A DNA stretch of 36,153 nucleotides from an uncultured Bacteroidales bacterium (GTDB taxonomy: Bacteria > Bacteroidota > Bacteroidia > Bacteroidales > P3). The notes under the pieces are model-generated. The model had not been told where the DNA came from. It did no database searches and saw only the letters and a program-made list of their open reading frames with translations. The stretch covers positions 1-36,153 of the forward strand of contig CAMYZD010000009.1 of NCBI GenBank assembly GCA_947303735.1, read 5' to 3'. Shown in pieces: positions 1 to 7,736 of this stretch (positions are counted from its first letter, which is position 1; each line of letters begins with the position of its first letter). A program made the position numbers and the translations under genes.

Positions 1-343
1 ATGGCATTTGTGAAAGCTTCTCTGACTTTTGATTTTGGAAACGACTTTGGAAATGGCTTTTCTAGATTGCCCAAGCAGAGAATATTCGTTTCCAACTATT
101 TATCAAATGTGTAGCTCTCGTTTCCACAAACAAAATGGAAATGACATTGCAATCAAAAATGGAAACGACCATTTAGACAAGATGTCATTTCTTCCTTCCA
201 TAGTATATATTGTTGTTACCCTTTTTCTCAACAACCATTATTTCTTTTCCCAACATGCTTTTGAATAATTTGGAAACGAGTGCAGCATCCTTGTCTTGTA
301 TTCTCTTTGCCTGATTTCTGCTTTCAACTGGGCGAAACCTTTA
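1..343. other. AT-rich stretch without a convincing gene
   Basis: I see no recognisable gene here. A frame open from base 1 ends at the stop at 112-114 and could be the tail of a gene starting outside the window, but its 37 codons resemble nothing I know. The stretch is AT-rich and holds a repeated nonamer (separate entry). Its right edge abuts an inverted copy of a tRNA-Leu 3' end. This could be a degraded mobile-element edge or a regulatory region; the sequence does not decide between them. Confidence 0.5.
36..279. repeat. Cluster of TGGAAACGA motifs in both orientations
   Basis: TGGAAACGA occurs exactly at 36-44, 160-168 and 271-279 on the plus strand, and as its complement TCGTTTCCA at 86-94 and 118-126. 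One-base or two-base variants lie at 48-56 (TGGAAATGG) and 136-144 (TGGAAATGA). Spacing is irregular, so this is neither a CRISPR nor a tandem repeat. It may be a set of protein-binding sites or decayed repeats. No function is assigned. Confidence 0.7.
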
Positions 344-363
344 TTCAAGTCCTGTTCCGGGCA
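344..363 (+). repeat. Inverted 20-bp copy of the tRNA-Leu(CAG) 3' end
   Basis: The plus strand at 344-363 is the exact reverse complement of 400-419, the T-arm and acceptor 3' end of the neighbouring minus-strand tRNA-Leu. The two copies flank the tRNA terminator hairpin with a 36-bp spacer. tRNA 3' ends are common attachment sites for integrative elements, so this may be a scar of integration or rearrangement. att copies are normally direct repeats, however, and the inverted orientation is odd. No integrase is visible nearby. Confidence 0.75.
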
Positions 364-364
364 T

Positions 365-391
365 AAAAAAAAGAAGACCGTCTGGCCTTCT
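365..391 (-). terminator. Rho-independent terminator of tRNA-Leu(CAG)
   Basis: An 8-bp stem (372-379 with 384-391, one G-T pair) with a 4-nt loop is followed on the minus strand by eight T (plus-strand A at 365-372). It lies six bases past the encoded CCA of the tRNA. Confidence 0.85.
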
Positions 392-396
392 CTCTT

Positions 397-481
<85 letters not shown>

Positions 482-516
482 ATCTGGTAGAGTTCCCTCT
501 CTTGGAACTTGGTGGT

Positions 517-545
517 AAAAAAAAGCAACTTGTGTTGCTCTTTTT
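517..545 (-). terminator. Terminator between the two tRNA-Leu genes
   Basis: The stem 524-529 / 534-539 (AGCAAC with GTTGCT) has a 4-nt loop. A-runs lie on one side and T-runs on the other, so it could work on either strand. On the minus strand it follows tRNA-Leu(GAG) directly. Because tRNA-Leu(CAG) lies beyond it and has no obvious promoter of its own, it may be leaky or serve as a processing site. Confidence 0.7.
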
Positions 546-546
546 G

Positions 547-630
547 TGCCCAGGACAAGACTTGAACTTGCACCGCCCTACGGCGACTACCCCCTCAAAG
601 TAGCGTGTCTACCAATTCCACCACCTGGGC
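547..630 (-). tRNA. tRNA-Leu (anticodon GAG)
   Basis: The reverse complement gives a class II tRNA with acceptor stem 630-624 / 554-548, D-arm GGTAGACA, anticodon stem CTACT/GGTAG around loop TTGAGGG, a long variable arm and T-loop GTTCAAGTC. The anticodon GAG reads CUC/CUU. Unlike its neighbour, the bases after the discriminator (546-544) do not spell CCA, so CCA must be added enzymatically. It is first in the unit, 24 bases downstream of a strong promoter. Confidence 0.95.
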
Positions 631-653
631 TTGCTATCTCTCGAAAGCGAGTG

Positions 654-683
654 CAAAAGTACTAACTTTTTTCTAATTGGCAA
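654..683 (-). promoter_or_regulatory. Bacteroides-type promoter of the tRNA-Leu pair
   Basis: On the minus strand, TTG at 683-681 and TACTTTTG at 661-654 are 19 nt apart, an excellent match to the Bacteroides primary-sigma consensus (TTG, about 19-21 nt, TAnnTTTG). The predicted transcript starts about 18 nt before tRNA-Leu(GAG). Confidence 0.85.
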
Positions 684-834
684 AAAAAAATCTCTTTTTT
701 CTTTATAATTTCTTTTTAACATATTGATTTATATGATATAACATGATAAAATAAAATGCAAGAAAGACTATGGAAAACGTGTCGTTCGGGTTTGTTGGGC
801 TTCATTTTTTAGGTGTTTTATGCCTTGTAAGGAT

Positions 835-873
835 AAAAAATGGAGGCGATAGAGTGAAAAGCTATCGCCTCCA
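835..873 (-). terminator. Strong terminator after the large exported-protein gene
   Basis: A perfect 12-bp stem (841-852 with 862-873) with a 9-nt loop is followed on the minus strand by six T (plus-strand A at 835-840). It lies just past the stop of the 1512-residue gene. Confidence 0.9.
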
Positions 874-896
874 GTGAGTTATGTCGCTTCAGAAGG

Positions 897-3800
897 CTAT
901 TCGTCCTCTTCAACCTCCTCTTCTTCCATGTCGGAGGAATCGCCCGAGAAGCCTGACAGGAAGTTCTGAATCTCGTTGCGCGAGTTGGTGAGCGAGTAGG
1001 AGAAGTTGTCCATGACGCGCTTGTCTTTTTTGAGGGAGACAATCTTATCGTTCCATTCGCCTACGCTGCTGTTGATGCTGAGGTGGTGGGTCTTGTACTC
1101 ATATTTGAAGTAATACCAGTGGTCGTTGGCCACTTGGATGTATAGCACCAGATTGGTCTCGCTGCCGCGTTTGAAGAGCTGAGCTTTGACACGGACGTTG
1201 ACATGTAGCTGTTGCTTGCCCACGTTGCAGATGGCGGTGGTTCCGCTGGCATGGTAGCCTAGGGTGGGGGAGTACTGCCAGCGCAGTCCCTCGAACATGA
1301 AGGTGTTGTCGAGGCAGCCCTCTAGTTTGTCGAAGGCGCCGGTGCTGAGGTAGGTTTGGTAAGCGAGTTCTCCGTTGGGGTCGCCCATGTCGTAGTTGAG
1401 GGCGCGGTCGAGCAGGTCGTTGTCGCGGTCGGCTGCATCGGGGCGGAGGTCGTTTTCAATCTGTTTCGCCATCTGGGTGATTATACTGTTGTCGATAGGG
1501 AAGGTGATGCCGAAGATGGTCTTCATCAAGAAGTCTTCCTCGTTCTGCGGGTCGTGGTATACGGTGCCATAGGCTCGCACCACGACAGGTCCTTCACCCA
1601 CGCCAAAATCGATAGGTCCTTCGCCCTCGATAACGCAGTTGTCGGTGTGGAGGGTAAGGAAGCGGTCGATTAGTTCGTTGTCGTCCAGTTTTTCCTGTGA
1701 GGTGATCGTATAGGTGTTAGCCCCTTCATCGTAGTGAAGCAGGCCGTGGCTGCTGATAAGGTCGATGCCAGGCTGTTGCTTGACCAAGAAGGAGGGGGTG
1801 GGTTTGAGGCCTATCTGGCTCAAGTGCAGTGAGGCGCTGATGGGGTTGCCTTTCCAGTCGACAGGCTTCTCTGGAACCACAACGCGTATATCCTCGGGGT
1901 TGAGGTAGTCGGCATACGCCAATAGACCCAGTTGGTCGGCGGGTGCACACTTGTGGAGCAGGCGGATACCGCCGTCGAAGTGGTAGAAGCGGTGCTGGGC
2001 GTCGATACTGACTTTGCCGGCAAAGCCGAATGCCTCGGAGAGGGTGAAGTTGGCAGTATCGGAGATGGTGCCTTTCGCTACGCTGACACCTTGTCCGTCG
2101 GGGGCGATTTCGGTCATGTAGATGGGCTGCTTCTTCTCGTCTACACCCACGTAGTCGATGTATCCTTTGCCACCGTACTGTTCGCCGTTTTTGACCATGA
2201 GGTCGCAGTTATAGAAGAGGTGGAATCCGCTGTCGCGGGGGAACAGCAGTTCGCCGCCTTGGATGAGGCTCATGCTGCCGCCTTTGCTGATATGGAGCGA
2301 GTCGCCCGAAGGAGCAATGACCGCGTCGGCGATGGGCAGGGCATAGACATTGTGGTTGGAGAGTTCTAGATTGTCATATTGGTAGTTGCTGTTGATGGCG
2401 TTGAAGCGTATGTTCTTCAGCTTAGGGTCGGTGCTTTCGAATCGGGCGCCAGGCATCTTGTTGAGCCGTTTGGCGCGATCACGCAGAGGCACAGCCTCCA
2501 TGCCGTCGGTCTCCATGCTCTTGCTGTTGTCGAGGGCGAGGAACTTGTGGTCCCAATTCCAAGTATACTGGTCGACCCATGCGGCATAGCCCAGAGCGGG
2601 CAGAAGGGTGCGCTCGAGCGAGTCGTTGGAGGTGAACTGTCCCGTGTGCGCCTCGTAGTCGACGTGGGAGCGCATGTTCTTGGCTTGGAAGGCGACGTCG
2701 TTGAATTTGGTTGACTTGAGGGTGAATTCGGTCTGAGCGGCATTCATTTCAAGTGTCTTGAATTCGAATCGCTTTGACTTCAGGGTCCCCTCTAGGAGTG
2801 TGGCGGTGCCATAGCCTGTAGCTCCTTTAGGCTGCATGGTGAAGCGTCCGGCCAGTTGGGTCACTCCGTGATACATTTGGAACGGGGTGCCGTCGCGTAG
2901 CTGCGACACGGTCATGGAGTCTTTGTAGGGGTACCAGCGAATGAGTGTCTTGCCATTGTGGCAATCGGGGAAGTTGTCTTCCTCTTTGACATAGAAGGTG
3001 TCGGTCTGAGCCATCATTGAGTCGGGCATGAAGAGATACTTGTTTGTGATGGCTGTGGAGGTGAGGTATTCGAGCGTGCCCTCGCCACGCAGGCCGCGGT
3101 AGCTGAGGTCTACAATCTTATAGAATGTGCCCTTGCCTCCATAGGTTGGGTAGCCGCCCGACGGTACTTTGGAGATAAAGCCCAGAGAGTAGTCGCGCTG
3201 CACCTTGAGGGGCTCTTGAATCTCGGGGAAGATGCCTGCTGAGGTCAGGGCACCTTGGAATTCGAGGCTGTCGGTCTTGAAGTCGGTCAGCTGCTTGATG
3301 ACAAAGGGATAGAGGGAATAGTAGAAGTCGTTACGATTATACACCCCGTTAAAGATAAAGGGGCGGTCGTAATAGACATAGCTGGGTTGTACACTGTTGA
3401 AGATGGGGTAGTCCTTGTTTTTCTTCAGGCCGCAGTGATTGTCGGGTTTGTCGACCTGTATGTCGCCCACTAAGTTGAAGAGGGGAGTGCGCACCATCAC
3501 CTCTTTGTCTGGGTCGTTGAAACTGGTGACGTAGAAACGGATGGAGTCTATCTGGGGCAGGTCGAAACGGAAGGCATCGTAGAAAAAGGAGGCATCGGTG
3601 ACATTCATTTCGAATCGTCCCACATTGATGAAGCCAGAGAAGAGGATGTCGCGGTTTCGCTTCACTACGATGTCGCCTCCATAGGGCTTTACCACCACCA
3701 GCTGGCTATCGCTCACCACGAACTTCTTGATGCCATGCACGCGGAGGTCGAGAGTTGAAAGTTCTAGTTCGGCGTTGTTGTCGGTTGTCTCCGATTGAAG

Positions 3801-5435
3801 GGTCAGTGCGTCGTAGTCATGTCCCTGCTGCTTGACGATGGCCTTGTAGAAACCAATCAGTTTGTCGTGAACGTGTATTTTTTTTGTACCTTCGTCATAG
3901 GATACCAGGCCCGCCTTCGACAAGCCGTGCACCATTAGTTTGGTCTGGCTCTCGTCCATGCGAATGGCGTTCTGGAACGACACTAGCGAGAAGTCCTGCT
4001 TCATGTCGTGGGCTTTCATATATTTATACATGCGCACAACGGGGCTCTCGCGGTCGATGCCTTGCACCTCGATGGCTTTCTGTAGTGAGTAGTAGCGGTT
4101 GGACTCGAAGGTGACGAATGTCTGTGTGTTGTTCTGTGCCACCATGTTGAATTCGATGATGTCCTTGTCGATAAGCCAATTGATATTCTCGCAGTAGATG
4201 TCGAGCTGGTGATAGCTGTCGGTGTAGGGGCTGTAGTAGTTGCGTTTGGTGCTGTTGATCATGTTCACCTTGTTGTCGGCGGTGGTGTAGCGAACCAGCA
4301 CACCTGCGTTGCAGATAGAGTCGTCGCCGATGTACATCTTGACCGATGCCCGCTCGGAGGTGAGCATGTGGGGTAGCACGGCAAACTTGGTAGAACTTAC
4401 CACCAGAAAACGCTTACCTTCGCGGTAGAAAATCATGGATGCGGGACTCTTCTCGTCGTTGGTGACGAAGCGAGGACCGTACATCATAAAGTTGCCTTCG
4501 AAGTCGACGCCAGGCAGCACGTCCTTCAGTTGGAAGTCCTTCTGGTAGGAGCGAAACTTGGGGAATGTGTATTTGTCGGGTTCGGTCTTGGTGCTCAAAG
4601 CCTCCTCCACCGTACCCTTGATGGGGGTCTTGAAGTAGTTGGCGTTGATAAACGTCACCGAGTCGGCAGTAAACTTGGGCAGCTTCACGTTGGCTGAGTA
4701 GTCTGCCAAGTCGGCGTTGCAGGTGGCGGCGTCTACCCCGCAACGTTCCCAGGTCAATCGGCCTCCCTTGCCCTCCCAGGTTTCGGTAAGGAAATAGTAG
4801 GTGCCAGTTGTACCGTAGATGGTGTTTTGGTCGTCTTTATTGCCCGTACCCGACATATAAGTGAGGTCTACCGACCCCTTGAATATCGTGCGCACGTCGT
4901 TGCGTAGCGCCTCAAACTTGAACGAGGCATCGGGCTGGGTTTTCCATATCGACGACTTGGAGCGGTAGAGGGTGCGACTCTCCAGCAGGTTGGCGGTGTA
5001 TTCTATAAAACCGGTGATTTCCTTTTTCTTGCTGGTGATTGTCATAATAGCGGAGGTGGCGGCAAGCCATTCGTCAAAGAGGGTCGCCGACACCTTCGAA
5101 CTGTGGTAGGCCACTAGGGCCTCGGTCAGGTTCACATAGTCGGGCGTGGGCTCCATCTTGGTCTTACGGGCAGCGTTGTAGAGATCTACTACCTGTTGCT
5201 GTCGTTTGTCGTCGAGGCTCTTAAAAACGCTCTCGAATTGGCCCACCAATTGGGTGTTGGCGGCTATTTTTTCTTCCACCTTGCTGTTGCCGTTGAGGTA
5301 GCGCAGCAGCTGTGGCGCAATCGAATCTTGCTCAAAAACCACCTTGGGTTTGGTCGGACGGGTCTGTGCCACAGTAGGCTGGCTTAGCACGGGAAGTGTG
5401 GCAATCAGAATGAGATAAAGGATGTGACGTTTCAT
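897..5435 (-). CDS. Very large exported protein of unknown function (1512 aa)
   Basis: I do not recognise the family. I prefer the ATG at 5435 because the upstream in-frame GTG at 5453 nearly touches the -10-like box and would leave almost no leader. The N-terminus MKRHILYLILIATLPVLSQP is a good signal peptide ending near AQ at residues 22-24. The early part (about 25-170) looks helical. The rest is rich in alternating beta-strand-like segments with recurring glycine motifs (YGGKGTF, GLRGEGTLEYL, GKGYIDYVG), suggesting long beta-solenoid or beta-sheet modules. The C-terminus is very acidic (EEEEVEEDE). No membrane anchor, lipobox or T9SS tail is evident, so it is probably periplasmic. It is a single-gene unit with its own promoter and terminator. 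A role in envelope or outer-membrane biogenesis is only a guess. Confidence 0.85.
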   Translation of the reverse strand: MKRHILYLILIATLPVLSQPTVAQTRPTKPKVVFEQDSIAPQLLRYLNGNSKVEEKIAANTQLVGQFESVFKSLDDKRQQQVVDLYNAARKTKMEPTPDYVNLTEALVAYHSSKVSATLFDEWLAATSAIMTITSKKKEITGFIEYTANLLESRTLYRSKSSIWKTQPDASFKFEALRNDVRTIFKGSVDLTYMSGTGNKDDQNTIYGTTGTYYFLTETWEGKGGRLTWERCGVDAATCNADLADYSANVKLPKFTADSVTFINANYFKTPIKGTVEEALSTKTEPDKYTFPKFRSYQKDFQLKDVLPGVDFEGNFMMYGPRFVTNDEKSPASMIFYREGKRFLVVSSTKFAVLPHMLTSERASVKMYIGDDSICNAGVLVRYTTADNKVNMINSTKRNYYSPYTDSYHQLDIYCENINWLIDKDIIEFNMVAQNNTQTFVTFESNRYYSLQKAIEVQGIDRESPVVRMYKYMKAHDMKQDFSLVSFQNAIRMDESQTKLMVHGLSKAGLVSYDEGTKKIHVHDKLIGFYKAIVKQQGHDYDALTLQSETTDNNAELELSTLDLRVHGIKKFVVSDSQLVVVKPYGGDIVVKRNRDILFSGFINVGRFEMNVTDASFFYDAFRFDLPQIDSIRFYVTSFNDPDKEVMVRTPLFNLVGDIQVDKPDNHCGLKKNKDYPIFNSVQPSYVYYDRPFIFNGVYNRNDFYYSLYPFVIKQLTDFKTDSLEFQGALTSAGIFPEIQEPLKVQRDYSLGFISKVPSGGYPTYGGKGTFYKIVDLSYRGLRGEGTLEYLTSTAITNKYLFMPDSMMAQTDTFYVKEEDNFPDCHNGKTLIRWYPYKDSMTVSQLRDGTPFQMYHGVTQLAGRFTMQPKGATGYGTATLLEGTLKSKRFEFKTLEMNAAQTEFTLKSTKFNDVAFQAKNMRSHVDYEAHTGQFTSNDSLERTLLPALGYAAWVDQYTWNWDHKFLALDNSKSMETDGMEAVPLRDRAKRLNKMPGARFESTDPKLKNIRFNAINSNYQYDNLELSNHNVYALPIADAVIAPSGDSLHISKGGSMSLIQGGELLFPRDSGFHLFYNCDLMVKNGEQYGGKGYIDYVGVDEKKQPIYMTEIAPDGQGVSVAKGTISDTANFTLSEAFGFAGKVSIDAQHRFYHFDGGIRLLHKCAPADQLGLLAYADYLNPEDIRVVVPEKPVDWKGNPISASLHLSQIGLKPTPSFLVKQQPGIDLISSHGLLHYDEGANTYTITSQEKLDDNELIDRFLTLHTDNCVIEGEGPIDFGVGEGPVVVRAYGTVYHDPQNEEDFLMKTIFGITFPIDNSIITQMAKQIENDLRPDAADRDNDLLDRALNYDMGDPNGELAYQTYLSTGAFDKLEGCLDNTFMFEGLRWQYSPTLGYHASGTTAICNVGKQQLHVNVRVKAQLFKRGSETNLVLYIQVANDHWYYFKYEYKTHHLSINSSVGEWNDKIVSLKKDKRVMDNFSYSLTNSRNEIQNFLSGFSGDSSDMEEEEVEEDE

Positions 5436-5457
5436 AAGTGCATATTTTTTCACGATG

Positions 5458-5465
5458 CAAAATTA
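5458..5465 (-). promoter_or_regulatory. -10-like box of the large exported-protein gene
   Basis: TAATTTTG on the minus strand matches TAnnTTTG and lies 22 nt before the preferred ATG at 5435. I see no clear TTG at the expected upstream distance, so the assignment rests on one box. Confidence 0.5.
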
Positions 5466-5594
5466 GTGCTTTTTACTTAAACGGATAACGTCATATTCTC
5501 TTTTTTATTAGATTACCACTGTTAATAAATCTTACCTATTAGTTTTCTTGTATTATTAAAGCTACTAGATGATCTTGTTTTCTGTTGATTTTTC

Positions 5595-5623
5595 TTGTAA
5601 TTCAGAAAAAAAACGTATCTTTG
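5595..5623 (+). promoter_or_regulatory. rpsA promoter
   Basis: TTG at 5595-5597 and TATCTTTG at 5616-5623 are separated by 18 nt, close to the Bacteroides-type consensus. Transcription would start near 5629, giving a leader of about 100 nt before rpsA. Confidence 0.8.
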
Positions 5624-5640
5624 CAGTCCACATTGAGTAG

Positions 5641-5670
5641 CCCAATTCCCATCAATTGGGTATTGCCCAA
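5641..5670 (+). promoter_or_regulatory. Alternative hairpins in the rpsA leader
   Basis: A perfect 7-bp stem pairs 5641-5647 with 5654-5660. The right arm can instead pair with 5666-5670 (TTGGG with CCCAA around a 5-nt loop), so the two structures exclude each other. They lie near the predicted transcript start of a ribosomal protein gene, where autogenous control is common. I know of no described motif that matches; the regulatory role is inferred. Confidence 0.5.
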
Positions 5671-5727
5671 CGTGTTATGTATGTTTCACCCGGTCGGATG
5701 GGAGGCCACAACATTAAAATCTTACAC

Positions 5728-7527
5728 ATGGATTATAAAAATGTGCAGCCGATAGCAGACTTTGATTGGGATGCTCTCGACAACAAAAAAGAAGGTAACG
5801 ATGGTCAGTCACAAAAATTGGCCGAACAGTATGAGCAAACCTTTAACGCCTTCACCGAGCAAGAGGTGATTGAGGGTACGATTGTCAGCATCACCGACCG
5901 CGAGGCCGTGGTGAACATCGGATTCAAGAGCGATGGCGTTATTCCCGCTTCCGAGCTGCGCTACAACCCTGACTTTAAGGCAGGTGACAAAATCGAAGTC
6001 TACGTGGAGAGCCAGGAAGATGCCAACGGGCAATTGCTGCTGAGCCACAAGAAAGCACGCATTCTCAAATCTTGGGAGCGCGTCAACGAGGCTTACGAGA
6101 ATCAGGAAATCATTACGGGTTATGTCAAGAGTCGCACCAAGGGTGGCTTGATTGTCACTGTTTTCGACAATATCGAAGCCTTCCTGCCCGGTTCTCAGAT
6201 CGACGTGAAGCCCATTCGCGACTACGACGTGTTTGTTGATAAGAGCATGGAATTCAAGGTCGTGAAGATTAATCACGAGTATAAAAATGTGGTTGTCAGC
6301 CATAAGGCTCTCATTGAGGACGAAATCGAAGCTCAGAAGGCCGAGATTATCAGCCACCTCGAGAAAGGTCAGGTGCTGGAAGGTACGGTCAAGAACATCA
6401 CTCCTTACGGTGTGTTCATCGACCTTGGTGGAGTGGACGGTTTGGTACATATCACCGACCTCAGCTGGGGTCGTGTGTCCGACCCGAAGGACATCGTGGA
6501 ACTCGACCAAAAGATCAACGTCGTTATTCTTGACTTCGACGAGGCAAAGCATCGCATTGCCTTGGGTCTGAAACAGCTCACTCCTCATCCTTGGGATGCT
6601 CTCGATCCCAACCTGAAGGAAGGCGACCACGTGAAGGGCAAGGTAGTCGTTATCGCCGACTACGGTGCATTTGTGGAAGTCGTCCCTGGTGTCGAGGGTC
6701 TTATCCACGTCAGCGAAATGAGCTGGAGCCAGCATCTGCGTAGCGCCCAGGATTTCCTGAAGGTGGGTCAGGAGGTAGAGGCTGTGGTTCTCTCTCTCGA
6801 CCGCGAGCAGCGTAAGATGAGCCTTGGTCTGAAGCAGCTCATGCCCGATCCTTGGCTGACCATCGCCGAGAAATATCCTGTCGGTAGCAAGCACACCGCT
6901 ACGGTTCGCAACTTCACCAACTTCGGTATCTTTGTCGAGCTCGAAGAGGGTGTAGACGGCCTTATCCATATCAGCGACCTCAGCTGGAGCAAGAAGATTA
7001 AGCATCCTGCCGAGTTCACTAAGATTGGCGATAGCATCGATGTCGTCGTGTTAGAGGTCGATGCCGACAACCGTCGTCTCAGCTTGGGCCACAAGCAGCT
7101 CGAGGAGAATCCTTGGGATGTTTACGAGTCGCTCTTCACCGTGGGTAGTGTCCACGAAGGTACTATTGCCAGCGTGAACGACAAGGGCGCCACCATCACC
7201 CTGCCTTACGGCGTGGAAGGCTTCGCCCCCATGCGTCACCTTGAGAAGGCCGACAAGAGCAAGGCCCACCAAGGCGAGACCCTCGAATTTAAGGTCATCG
7301 AGTTCTCGAAAGAGAATAAGAAGATCATCGTCTCCCATACTCGCGTGTGGCACGATGCCATGGAAGGCGAACGTGTCAAGACTGAGAACGAGGAAGCTAA
7401 GAAAGAGCGCGCCACCAAGAAGACTGTCAAGAAGATCAACGAAACTCTTGAGAAGACCACTCTTGGCGACCTGAGCGTCCTTGCCAACCTCAAGGAGGAA
7501 ATTGAAAAAGAACAGAAAGGCGAATAA
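5728..7527 (+). CDS. rpsA: 30S ribosomal protein S1
   Basis: This 599-residue protein carries six S1 (OB-fold) RNA-binding repeats at about residues 45-110, 125-195, 210-280, 297-367, 383-453 and 470-540. The central ones show the hallmark GVFIDLGGVDGLVHITDLSW and close variants. A charged, probably coiled tail follows (545-599). Length and repeat number fit bacterial S1, which holds mRNA on the 30S subunit during initiation. That role matters here because genes in this window lack Shine-Dalgarno sequences. The ATG at 5728 begins the conserved N-terminus; the upstream in-frame extension overlaps the leader hairpins and is rejected. The gene is monocistronic, with its own promoter and terminator. 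Confidence 0.97.
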   Translation: MDYKNVQPIADFDWDALDNKKEGNDGQSQKLAEQYEQTFNAFTEQEVIEGTIVSITDREAVVNIGFKSDGVIPASELRYNPDFKAGDKIEVYVESQEDANGQLLLSHKKARILKSWERVNEAYENQEIITGYVKSRTKGGLIVTVFDNIEAFLPGSQIDVKPIRDYDVFVDKSMEFKVVKINHEYKNVVVSHKALIEDEIEAQKAEIISHLEKGQVLEGTVKNITPYGVFIDLGGVDGLVHITDLSWGRVSDPKDIVELDQKINVVILDFDEAKHRIALGLKQLTPHPWDALDPNLKEGDHVKGKVVVIADYGAFVEVVPGVEGLIHVSEMSWSQHLRSAQDFLKVGQEVEAVVLSLDREQRKMSLGLKQLMPDPWLTIAEKYPVGSKHTATVRNFTNFGIFVELEEGVDGLIHISDLSWSKKIKHPAEFTKIGDSIDVVVLEVDADNRRLSLGHKQLEENPWDVYESLFTVGSVHEGTIASVNDKGATITLPYGVEGFAPMRHLEKADKSKAHQGETLEFKVIEFSKENKKIIVSHTRVWHDAMEGERVKTENEEAKKERATKKTVKKINETLEKTTLGDLSVLANLKEEIEKEQKGE

Positions 7528-7554
7528 TCTCACTCTTAATGTTTCATGATGATG

Positions 7555-7583
7555 CCGGGGCTTGTATGAGCCCCGGTTTTTTT
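7555..7583 (+). terminator. rpsA terminator
   Basis: A perfect 8-bp GC-rich stem (7555-7562 with 7569-7576, CCGGGGCT/AGCCCCGG) with a 6-nt loop is followed by seven T. The remaining 153 bases to the converging ABC transporter gene show nothing further. Confidence 0.93.
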
Positions 7584-7736
7584 ATACCATACAAGGGGCT
7601 CAGTCTTGGATATTAGGGTCATCATCCAGATAGGCAGCCTGAGCACAAGTGAGGTGAATGCTTCCTGTCTAATGGAGGAGGCTGGCTTTGTATTGTACGG
7701 CTGGAGGGTGGTAAAAACTGCTGGATAATACAGTGC

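Noticed and set aside
36-279. CRISPR array
   Set aside because: The repeated unit is only 9 bases, occurs in both orientations and has irregular spacing; no cas genes are present.
5809-7005. Long open frame (398 codons) antisense to rpsA
   Set aside because: It lies wholly inside the strongly conserved rpsA, has no start context or recognisable protein features, and follows from codon bias of the sense gene.
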